A stretch of DNA of 64,000 nucleotides, taken from NCBI GenBank assembly GCA_965112735.1, contig OZ218961.1, forward strand, positions 248,001 through 312,000. Reading direction: 5' to 3'. Positions 55,474 to 64,000 of the stretch are shown here, one piece after another; position 1 is the first letter of the stretch, and each line of letters begins with the position of its first letter. Below the pieces are notes generated by a model. It ran no database searches. It was not told the origin of the DNA and saw only the letters and a program-made list of their open reading frames with translations. The stretch comes from Phaeosaccion multiseriatum. Its lineage: Eukaryota; Ochrophyta, other classes. Made by a program: the position numbers and the translations under genes.

Positions 55474-55950
55474 TCGCCCCCGTGCACGCCTAGCGGCCTA
55501 GGCCTATTTTGGAAAATTGCCCGGCCTAGCGAGGGCCGTAGGCCCTCGGCCTATTTATAGGCCGCCTAGGGCAGACGCCAACTAGGCGCAGGTCCAGGGC
55601 GGGAAGATGCTCATATGCCCTTGGGCTGGCCCGGAACCCGCCCAAGTGTCGTCAGTTTTAAGCAAATGTATTGCATGGGATAAGTGAGGAGTAGCTAGAC
55701 TTGGTTCGTGTTGTCTCTTTCCGCCTCGCTGGCCCTACGAGGAGTGCAGGCCTACAGGTGTGCTGCTACCCACTGGCTGGGCGGCACCACGCACGCGCCC
55801 ACGGTCACTGGGAGGCTGCCTAGAGGCGGGCTATAGGCCGCCTAGGGCTGAAAAGTGAGCGGCCTAGAGCGGCCGGAGGCCGCCGGCCTAGGCCTATTTC
55901 GGCCGAAGGCCGAGCGGCCTGCCTAGGCCGCTAGGCGTGCACGGGGGCGA
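55474..55950. mobile_element. 477-bp MITE with 30-bp TIR and 7-bp TSD
   Basis: The left end TCGCCCCCGTGCACGCC.. (55474-55503) is perfectly inverted at 55921-55950. CACCCTT is duplicated on both sides (55467-55473, 55951-55957). The interior is made of GGCCTAGGC / GGCCGAAGGCC palindromes at both ends and ~220 bp of unique sequence. No coding capacity. The TIR start TCGNCCCC and 7-bp TSD match the 4.0-kb element. Confidence 0.9.
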
Positions 55951-56175
55951 CACCCTTCCGATTGGAGCACATGTCAACAATTTTTTTTTTGGCCCTCCCT
56001 TAGCTGGAAGCTACGCTTACTTCCTTCACGGGGTTCTCTTGTGATTTCCGTCTGCTGTATCCGATCTGGCGAGCCCCCCCTTCCCCACTGCTGTCTTCTT
56101 CACCCGCTTCCTTCTCTGTCTCTAGCTCTGTTCACTCAGTGGCTATCCTGCGGTGAAGGACCTCTCTCAGCAATC
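55951..56175 (+). promoter_or_regulatory. Upstream region of the PPR gene
   Basis: About 225 bases from the MITE target site to the start codon. Includes a T run (55980-55990). The MITE insertion lies within possible promoter distance. Confidence 0.3.
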
Positions 56176-59100
56176 ATGGTCCATGCCTCGCTCCTTTTCG
56201 GACAGTCAGTAAGAAGGGCCGTAAAGAGCGGCATCAGTAGCATCAGCAGCGGCAGCAGCAGTAGTAATGGGCGGCTGAGAAAGAGACGGCTGACAGGGCT
56301 AGCGGGTCAGCTGGAGACGGCTGCGTGCCTTCCACAAGCTCCTCACCCTGCTGCTGCTTCTGCTGCTGCTCCTGCTGCTCCTTTGGCCTTCGGTGCTGCA
56401 TCGCAGATCAGCTCCTTCAGTAGCGCGGCCGCCACCGTCAGTAACAGCAAGAGCAGAGGCACCAGGACAAGTGTTGACAGCAGTAAGAGCAGAAGCAGCA
56501 AGAAGAAGGCGTCGAGGTCTGCATCCAAGGACAACAACAGCAACAGCAGCAGCAGCAGCAGCAGCGGCGGCGGCGGCGGCGGCGACGGCGGCTCAACTTA
56601 TCGACCATTCCGGCAGAGCCAGTTTGCGAAGGAAGAGAAGACGCGGCGGTGGAAGCTCAACGGCCGCCTCACGGGTTTGGGCCACAAGAGGCAATGGAAG
56701 CAGGTGCTCACGGAGCTACATGAGGCGCGGGAGAAGAAGCTAAAGCTCAGCTACGCCAATTATCTCACTGCCATGACGGCCATCGCCAGGTGCGGCCGCT
56801 GGAAGGAGGCATGCGGCTTGCTGGAGGACATGTCGAAGGTGAGGCCGGGGGGGAGGGGCGAGGGGGCGAGGGGGGAGTGTTGAGATGGAGTGAAATGAGC
56901 AGAGATGAGCTGATGGAATGAAATGAGCAGAGATGAGCTGATGGAGTGAAATGAGCAGAGATGAGCTGATGGAGTGAAATGAGCAGAGATGAGCTGATGG
57001 AGTGAAATGAGCAGAGATGAGCTGATGGAGTGAAATGAGCAGAGATGAGCTGATGGAGTGAAATGAGCAGAGATGAGCTGATGGAGTGAAATGAGCAGAG
57101 ATGAGCTGATGGAATGAAATGAGCAGAGATGAGCTGATGGAATGAAATGAGCAGAGATGAGCCGATGGAATGAAATGAGCAGAGATGAGCTGATGGAGTG
57201 AAGAGGAACGCTTCGTTGTGCTGCGTACGCAAGAGCGATGGTAGGAGGAGTTGGGTAGTGTGTGAGTCCCGCAGAGTGCCGCGCATAGAGAAGAGAAAGA
57301 GAGAGGCAAGGGAAAAAGGGGGGGGAGGGACAGGGAGAATGAGAGTGAGATTCATGTCGAGGCGGGGAGAGATTGGAGAAGGGCGGGGCAGGTGTAGTAA
57401 ACACCTGGGGTAGAGTGAGGTGGATGGGGCGATATTTCCTTCCTATCCACTCCCGCATGTGGAAATGGAAACCACACTCCCACTTGTCTGGATGAATAGG
57501 TTTCGTCATGAAACTGACACCCATGCAATCTGCCGTACTCCATCCGTCCCTCCTTCTATTGCCATCCATCCCGTGCCATCTATTCATCCACGACAATTCC
57601 AGGAGGGGCTGAAGCCGGGCACGGACGCCTTCAACCGAGTCATTGGCGCTTGTAGCAGGGCTGGGCGTTGGGGGAAGGCCTTGGAGCTGATGCAGACCCT
57701 GCAGGAGAAGGAGGGTCTCCAAGCCGACGCGGCTACGTACTCGGCAGTTATGAACGCTCTCCTGGCGACCGGGAGCGGGAGAAGAGGAGGAGCAGAGAAT
57801 GACAGGGATGGTAGCAAAGGCAAAGGCGCGGGCGATATGGCATGGGCCAAGGGTGGCGACGGAGGAGGAGGAGGAGGAGGAGGAGGAGGAGGAGGAGGGA
57901 AGACGGAACGAGCGAGGTGAGCCTGACGAAGGCGGGCCGTTAGAGGGGTTGGGCTGACATCGAATCTTCAGGATGCCTGGTCTGGGGTGTGGTTGCGAAG
58001 GGGGCTTCAGGCTGCCGAGGGGGGACGGGGGAAAGAAGGGGAGTAGAGGGAGGAAGGGCGAGCGTTTTCTCCGGTACTTGTCTTGTTTTGCGTCTTCCAT
58101 CGAGTCAGCGGCTCTCGAACCGACTCCCGCTAGTCCGCCTGCCTGCCCACATGCCTGCCTGCCCATGTACCTGCCTGCCCATATGCCTGCCTGCCGGCCT
58201 ACCCGCTTGCTGCCGGCCTGCCCGCCATACACTGGCCTGCCTGTGTCTGCCTGCCTGTCTCAATGCCCCCATGCCCCCACCCACCCTCCCACCCACCCCC
58301 CCACCACCCCCCATCTTCCCGTTCCACTTGGCAGTGAGCGCATCGAAGAGGTGATAGATCTGTTTGGGGCAATGAAGGCAGCCGGGGTGGCACCAGATGC
58401 ACACGTGTACGCCAGCGTCATTAGCGCGTGTGCCAAGGCTGCAGCCACCGCTGCCGCTTCCGCTCCTACCTCTGCCCGTGCCGCTACAGCCAAGGGAAAG
58501 GGACAGAGAAAGAGGGGAGGAGGAGGAGGAGGAGGAGGAGGAGGAGGAGGAGGAGGAGGATTAGCAGAAGGTATAGGGGGCACACATGTAAGTGTAGGAG
58601 AGGGCTCTGCGGAAACAGTAGACACTTCGGCAGCGGGTAGGGCCAAGCAAGCGTTGGGCTTGCTTCAAGAGGCGGAAGAGGCGGGTGAAGGGAGTGTGTA
58701 TGGAAGCAGTGCAGCGATGGCAGCGTGCAATCAAGCAGGCATGTGGAACGAGGCGTTGAAGGTGTATCGGCAGCTGCCCAAGGGGGAGAGGGATGAGATT
58801 TGCCACTGCGCTGCCATTTCTGCATGGGGTAAGGCCAAGAAGCCTCAGGAGATCCTGCGGCTTTTGGAGACATTGCGCGTGCAGCAGCAGCAGCACCAGG
58901 AGGAGGAGGAGGAGGAGGAGCAGCAGCAGCAGCAGCAGCAGGAGGAGGAGGAGGAGGAGGAGGAGGAGGAGGAGGAGGAGGATGAGGAGAGGACCGGAAG
59001 GCTTCAGAGCCGACGAGGGTCTCCAGCCACAGCGCGCTACACAGAGAACCGCGTTCAGGAGATGCTGCAAGAGGCACAAAGGGCGCTGAGGAGGGGCACG

Positions 59101-59471
59101 CTCAGCCCCGCTGTAGAAGGGGAGGCCCCTGCCGGACTCGGAAACCAACCTTCCTCTGCTGCTCCTTCGACTCCACAGGACCGTCGCAAGGGAGGCAGGC
59201 GCAGCGAGGGGGGCAGGGAGGACAGAGACTCTGGCGGCGGTAAAGGTAGTAGCGGTAGTAGTAGGAGTGGTCGGGGGGGGAGCGACGAGAGGAGGAGCAG
59301 CAGCAGCGGTCAGCTGAGTCCGAAGATCGTGTCGGCTGCCATCGCGGCTCTGGGTCAGAATAAGATGCTCCCCGAGGCGCTGAAGCTGCTGCAGGGGCTG
59401 CAAAATGAGGAGGAGGTGAGGAGCTGACTCCGAGGGTGGGATCTCATCGTGTATGAAATCGACCAGGCATA

Positions 59472-59562
<91 letters not shown>

Positions 59563-60482
59563 GCGCTGTCCTCCCTTCTTTCTGTACGTTAGTCTCACTC
59601 CTCCCCTCCTCTCCTCCCCTCCTCTCCTCCTCTACTCTCCTCCTCTCCTCCTCCCCTCCTCCCCTCCTCCTCCTCCTCCTCCTCCTCCTCCTCCTCCTCC
59701 TCCCCTCCTCCTCCTCCCCCTCCTCCCCCTCCTCACAGCAAGTGCTATACGAACCTGCTCTCACGGCAGGCATCCTTGCCTGTGCAAAGGTCGGGGAGTG
59801 GAAGGAGTCCGTCAGACTCCTCCACGACCTCCGCGCCTTGGGTGCCAGACCGGGTCTCCACACCTACACCGCCTGCCTCACTGCCCTGGCCAAGGGAAGG
59901 CAGGTGAAACTTGCCCTTGCTCTCCTGGATCAAATGGAGAGGGAAGGAGTGCAGCCGAATCTCGTCACGTACAGGGTATTGCTGCAAGTATTTCAGAAGC
60001 CCGGCGGCGAAGGAGGGGTGGAGGGTGGGGGTGGAGTTGAAGAGTGGGCGGAGGAGGAGCGAGACATACGAGAACGGGTGAGGGAGATGAAAGCCAACGC
60101 TTACCAGCAACAGCAGCAGCGAGGAGGAGGAGGAGAAGGAGGAGGAGGAGGAGGGGAGTGGGGGGATGAAGGAGGAGGAGAAAGAGGAGGCAGTGGAGGA
60201 GGAGGAGGAGGAGGAGGAGGAGGAGGAGGGGAGTGGGGGGAGGAAAGAAGAGGAGGAAGAGGTAGCAGAGGAGGAGGAGGAGGAGGAGGAGGAGGAGGAG
60301 GAGGAGGAGGAGGTAGAAGAGGAGGGGAGTGGGGGGAGGGAGGAAGAGGAGGGGAGTGGGGGGAGGGAGGAAGAGGAGGTCCAGGAGGAAGGGGAGGAAG
60401 GGGAGGAGGAGGGGGGCGGTGGTTTCCGACTCGAGGAGGAGAGATACCGAGTCAGGGAGGAGTGAGAGGTGAGCGACGGTGA
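56176..60482 (+). CDS. Pentatricopeptide repeat (PPR) protein
   Basis: Four exons in phase: 56176-56838, 57603-57916, 58335-59415, 59739-60482; about 933 aa. The N-terminus (MVHASLLFGQSVRRAVKSGI) is basic, Ser-rich and acid-poor, fitting an organelle transit peptide. PPR units: NYLTAMTAIARCGRWKEACG, DAFNRVIGACSRAGRWGKAL, ATYSAVMNALLATG, HVYASVISACAKA, SSAAMAACNQAGMWNEALKV, ALTAGILACAKVGEWKESVR, HTYTACLTALAKGRQVKLAL and VTYRVLLQVF, many with the GVxPxxxTY turn. PPR proteins bind organellar RNA for editing, splicing or stability; the target is unknown. Poly-Gly, Gln and Glu tracts from GGA/CAG runs separate the units. The Gly-rich C-terminus (60120-60420) is repetitive; the stop at 60480-60482 follows in the same frame. 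Confidence 0.88.
56880..57208 (+). repeat. 28-bp minisatellite in PPR intron 1
   Basis: Unit GGAGTGAAATGAGCAGAGAT.. recurs every 28 bases, about 11-12 copies, with GGAATG and GAGCCG variants. It starts about 40 bases after the exon 1 donor. Confidence 0.95.
59470..59740. repeat. (TC)n, (TCTG)n and (TCC)n arrays in PPR intron 3
   Basis: TC run at 59476-59508, TCTG run at 59510-59562 and TCC-rich tract to the acceptor at 59738. The tracts form an extended polypyrimidine region before the acceptor. Confidence 0.85.
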
Positions 60483-60892
60483 GGGCCAGGGAGTAGGGGA
60501 GCAGCGTGGGATGGGAGAATTCGAGGCCATTCGCCAAGCTTTGAAGCCCAAGTAGTAGTAGTAGAAGTAGGGCAGAGAAGGGAGGGAGTGGTCACAATAC
60601 GCGCGCTTTGCTTGGGTGGGCGAAGCATTAATGGCCCTTCTACTCGTGTGCGTGTGGCGTCAGACACTACCTCATGCAAGCCCAGCTCGTCCACTTCTCC
60701 ATCATACAAATAAAGTCTCTTTCGAATGGGCAGAAGTAAAGCGTAAAAAAAAGGGAGGGAAGAAGAAGAGAAGATCGTCCTCAGGAGCGCCTTCCTGAAC
60801 AGTGACATGCTGCGCTCCAAGCTGCAAGCTTCCTCCGTGTGATGCCTTCCCTCGACCAACCCCCCTGGCCACCGTTGACAGCCCTTCACTAA

Positions 60893-60933
<41 letters not shown>

Positions 60934-61317
60934 ACGCCATTTTCTTCGCTTCATCCCTGTAAGTTGCTAAAATAATAAAATTCCTTCACCTGACTTCCCT
61001 CAATCTCAGTCTGACACTGCTCGCTGCCGAAGTCCTCGTCGAACCATATATACGTATTCACTGAAGCCTCCCACCAGCCGAAGGGCGCAAAGTGTCCCGC
61101 GAACATGCCACAGACACGATGATGAGGGCACCTCCCTCTGCTGATAGACCGCTTGTAACAAACATTCACAGCAGCGCCTCGAAGCGGGACAGTCACAGCC
61201 GTCCATCCTGCTCTGTACTGACCCGCGCTCACCGGAAGCCTCCCCAAACGTACGCTAACTGCCCCCCCACCCCTCCCCCCATGTCTCTCTCTCCACCTGT
61301 GCGAGCTTGTTCTCCTC
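60483..61317. other. Spacer between the PPR gene and copy A6
   Basis: Contains an inverted copy of the GGGCTGTCAACGGTGGCC/(TG)n repeat (60790-60935) and, from about 60955, a 3' flank shared with A7 (compare 63100-63465). The A6/A7 3' flank differs from those of A1-A5, so the minus-strand pair is a separate subgroup. Confidence 0.55.
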
Positions 61318-62418
61318 TCAGTCCTGGCAGTTGCAGGGGTGTCCATTGGCGTGCACCCACTGCTTGATGTCCTCAAAGATTTTGGCGTCGATGTCCCATA
61401 CCGCGCCCTCCCCGAAATACTCTTCATACACTCCTCTGTCCCTGATGACCTGTGGGCACGACATTGCGTCCCACTCGCACTGCACTTCTTCCGATCTGAG
61501 CCACTTCAGCACGGCAAGGCTCTTACCATGTACGACTGCACTTCTACAGACCAGCGGATCCCAAAAACAGCGGTGGCGAACATTGGCGTGGAGCAACTGC
61601 AGTACCTCGAGGTGGCCCTTTGTAGCTGCATACAAAGTCCCATCGCACCACTCGTCATAAGCATTCTCTTCCAGCAAGGCTCTCGTGGGAGGATGCTCGA
61701 GAAGCCATTCCACGACAGGAACATGTCCACCGCCGCATGCATCGTTCCAAGAGAAAAAATCAAAGTCTGCCCCACCGTCGTCCGACAGCAACCACTTGAG
61801 CATATCCAAGTGCCCTTCAAGTGCAGCTTGGCAACACATATAGGAGCCGTTACGGTCCCATGGGCACTGCTCCTTGTCGGGAAGGTCCTCTGAGCGCAGC
61901 CACTTGAGAACGCTCAGGCCATGCTTCTTGTTGAACGCTGTTGCATCACACGCCCGCCCATCTACGGGACACCTTTTGCCATGGAGGGCCTTGCAGACCT
62001 CGACATCACCGTACCGAGCAGCGGCCCTGAAGAGCTCCCCAGTTAGCTTGAGGCCCTGCCGACCTGTCGCCCAGTTCAAGCACTCCACAGAGCTCACCAC
62101 AGACGAAAACGCTGTCTCCACTGCTGGATACAAAGCGGTGTAGCTGGCCTTCCACTCCTTGCTCACACCCGCCACGAAGCAGAAGTGCCCCTTTCCCGAG
62201 TGCTCCAAGATGGCACGAAGCAGCTCGAGATTCTCCAGGGCCTCGCGGCAAGCTTCAAAGAGCAGCCCATTCACTGAGGGCGTAGCACTGGCACCCCCAC
62301 ATGCTGTTGTTGCCTGAGACCGTCTCAGCTGTCTCAGCCTCCTTCCCTGTGCAGAGTCACGAGGCGCCTCCCCATGCCCCAATGCCGTTCTCCTCCTCCG
62401 CTGCAGCCTCGTCTCCAT
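61318..62418 (-). CDS. F-box-like/ankyrin-repeat protein, copy A6
   Basis: 366 aa, complete, ATG 62418-62416. It has the same domain order as A3-A5: basic leader (METRLQRRRRTALGHGEAPR), F-box-like CFVAGVSKEWKASYTALYP, ankyrin-type units with CPVD, CPWD, CFWD and CEWD cores, and the end KQWVHANGHPCNCQD. Differences from the plus-strand copies include CQD instead of CED at the end and a FGEGAVWDI insertion. The leader region (62419-62800) keeps the GTAAGT..CCACAG intron (62701-62569). Confidence 0.84.
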   Translation of the reverse strand: METRLQRRRRTALGHGEAPRDSAQGRRLRQLRRSQATTACGGASATPSVNGLLFEACREALENLELLRAILEHSGKGHFCFVAGVSKEWKASYTALYPAVETAFSSVVSSVECLNWATGRQGLKLTGELFRAAARYGDVEVCKALHGKRCPVDGRACDATAFNKKHGLSVLKWLRSEDLPDKEQCPWDRNGSYMCCQAALEGHLDMLKWLLSDDGGADFDFFSWNDACGGGHVPVVEWLLEHPPTRALLEENAYDEWCDGTLYAATKGHLEVLQLLHANVRHRCFWDPLVCRSAVVHGKSLAVLKWLRSEEVQCEWDAMSCPQVIRDRGVYEEYFGEGAVWDIDAKIFEDIKQWVHANGHPCNCQD

Positions 62419-62884
62419 TATTTCGTCGAAATGGGTCTTGGGATAAAGGCGAGTAAGTAAGCAAAATAGGAGGAACTGCTGGTCGGAGCTGATAAGTTGC
62501 TGAAGAAGAGGGGGGTGGAAGGAAAGCGGAGCGGAGCAGCGAGACAGAGAGAGAGAGTGTGTGAGCGGCTGTGGAGGAAGGGCAGCAGCAGAGAGACCAG
62601 ATGGCCAGCATGATCACATATTAACTCCTCCTAATCCTCTTCCCCCGTCTTGCTCCCCCCTCAAAGAGAGGGGCGGGCAATCTCCGGTAGCAGGCACTTA
62701 CCAGCGCCAGCAGAATCCTTTCTTTGTATCAGGCTCACCCCCTTCCTAATGCTGCCTACTTTATTCACGCGTGGGAGGTCTTCTTGCGGCCCGTATATCT
62801 TGTATGGAGCTCCGGGCCTGGGCAGGCCCACCATCTGTGAGTCTGGATGTCGAGGCCCTGAGGCAGGCAGTCCAGCCAGCTCCT
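62419..62884 (-). promoter_or_regulatory. 5' leader region of A6
   Basis: Inverse of the A2-A5 leader block: the start-proximal TTTCGTCGAAA, a short purine run, the leader intron, CTTTATTCACGCGTGGGAGG and the GAGTCTGGATGTCGAGGCCC block. Confirms that the leader was duplicated together with the gene. Confidence 0.5.
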
Positions 62885-63465
62885 CAGGAAGCTGCAAGCT
62901 TCATCCGTGTGATGCCTTCCCTCGACCAACCCCCCTGGCCACCTTTGACAGCCCTTCGCTGACACACACACACACACACACACACACTGACACACATAAA
63001 TCTTAGGTTCGACCACATTCTCGATAGCAGGTAGCATGCCGGCTGGCGCCGGCAATAGCAGATCGCAGAGAGCACGTCAGGGGTCGATTAGGTTGATTTA
63101 ATTCCTGTAAGTTGCTAAAATAATAAAATTCCTTCCCCTGACTTCCCTCAATCTCAGTCTGGCATGTCTCGCTGCCGAAGTCCTCGTCGAACCATATATA
63201 CGTATTCACTGAAGCCTCCCACCAGCCGAAGGGCGCAAAGTGTCCCGCGAACATGCCACAGACACGATGATGAGGGCACCTCCCTCTGCTGATAGACCGC
63301 TTGTAACAAACATTCACAGCAGCGCCTCGAAGCGCGACAGTCACAGCCGTCCATCCTGCTCTGTACTGACCCACGCTCACCGGAAGCCTCCCCAAACGTA
63401 CGCTAACTGCCCCCCCACCCCTCCCGCCATGTCTCTCTCTCCATCTGTGCGAGCTTGTTCTCCTC
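62885..63465. other. A6-A7 spacer with dispersed repeat and MITE fragment
   Basis: An inverted (TG)n-associated repeat (62885-62995), a MITE end (63010-63089: GATAGCAGGTAGCATGCC.. to GCACGTCAGGGGTCGA, same family as 44785-44969), then the A7 3' flank. Confidence 0.6.
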
Positions 63466-64000
63466 TCAGTCCTGGCAGTCGCAGGGGTGCCCATTGGCGT
63501 GCACCCACTGCTTGATGTCCTCAAAGGTTTTGCCGTCCATGTCCCATACCTCGCCCTCCCAGTTACGCCCTCCATCATACAATCTGTCCCTGATGATCTG
63601 TGGGCACGACATTGCGTCCCACGGACACTGCACTTCTTCCGATCGGAGCCACTTCAGCACAGCAAGGCTCTTACCACTCAAGACTGCCTCTCTACAGACA
63701 CTCACATCCCAGTCACAGAGGTGGCGAGCATTGGCGTGGAGCAGCTGCAGTACCTCGAGGCGGCCCCCGTGAGCTGCAATAAAAGCCCCATCGCGCCAGT
63801 CGTTATAATCATTCCGTTCCAGCACGGCTCTCGTGGGAGGATGCTCGAGAAGCCATTCCACGACGGGAACATGTCCACCGCCGCATGCATCGTTCCAAGA
63901 GATGGAATCAAAGTCTGCCCCACCGTCGTCCGACAGCAACCACGTGAGCATATCTAAGCGCCCTTTACCTGCAGCTACGGCACACATTTCGCAGCCGTTA
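63466..64000 (-). CDS. F-box-like/ankyrin-repeat protein, copy A7 (partial, runs off the window)
   Basis: The C-terminal 177 residues are present and the frame is open to the right edge. Units: LDMLTWLLSDDGGADFDSIS, VVEWLLEHPPTRAVLERNDY, LEVLQLLHANARHLCDWD, LAVLKWLRSEEVQCPWD; the end is KQWVHANGHPCDCQD, as in A6. Tandem with A6 in the same orientation. Confidence 0.8.
   Translation of the reverse strand, partial: NGCEMCAVAAGKGRLDMLTWLLSDDGGADFDSISWNDACGGGHVPVVEWLLEHPPTRAVLERNDYNDWRDGAFIAAHGGRLEVLQLLHANARHLCDWDVSVCREAVLSGKSLAVLKWLRSEEVQCPWDAMSCPQIIRDRLYDGGRNWEGEVWDMDGKTFEDIKQWVHANGHPCDCQD

Overview
The window is nuclear DNA of a eukaryote, most likely a photosynthetic stramenopile (ochrophyte alga). 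The main evidence is a phosphoglycerate kinase gene (45682-48310) whose leader reads as a signal peptide ending in an AQ-AFAP junction, the ASAFAP-type motif of proteins sent to complex plastids of this group. Genes are rich in GT-AG introns, and tri- and tetranucleotide arrays are abundant in both exons and introns. A finer assignment is not possible from sequence alone. No rRNA, tRNA, CRISPR or prokaryotic operon structure was seen. All gene models were spliced by hand by keeping reading phase across GT/AG borders and matching family motifs. Inner exons are usually well fixed; first exons and exact starts are less certain.

Layout: 1-203 is the 3' end of a Gln-rich gene (+). 660-6555 is a FYVE-SYLF (Ysc84/Las17-binding type) gene (-). 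6791-22985 is a tandem cluster of five F-box-like/ankyrin genes (+), mixed with 5'-truncated retroelement copies, minisatellites and MITE-like repeats. The second copy is split by a 4.0-kb DNA transposon with a 21-bp terminal inverted repeat (TIR) and a 7-bp target duplication (TSD); this element carries a broken NHL/PHD-finger gene. Two more family members lie on the minus strand at 61318-64000.

Between these lies a gene-rich stretch: a methyltransferase (23633-25987, -, one exon a base short), a copine (26188-33310, +, 16 exons), a MAD3/BubR1-like checkpoint protein without kinase domain (33797-40194, -, two KEN boxes and several ABBA-like motifs), an uncharacterised 823-aa protein (41560-44031, -), PGK (+), a Reb1/TTF1-like multi-Myb protein (48697-53661, -), a low-complexity Ser/Ala protein (53960-55099, +) and a PPR protein (56176-60482, +).

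Three layers of structure cross gene boundaries. (1) A short word, consensus CYGTATCACCAACTGCTGC, occurs about 18 times in exons and introns, in both orientations and different reading frames. (2) Introns carry GGATGGCAGTGGATGG and GAGGCATATGGG near the 5' side and the reverse complements near the 3' side, on the sense strand of genes of either orientation. (3) Several DNA transposons/MITEs share TCGNCCC termini, 7-bp TSDs where readable, and a palindromic core CCGGCTGGCGCCGG set between family-specific direct repeats.
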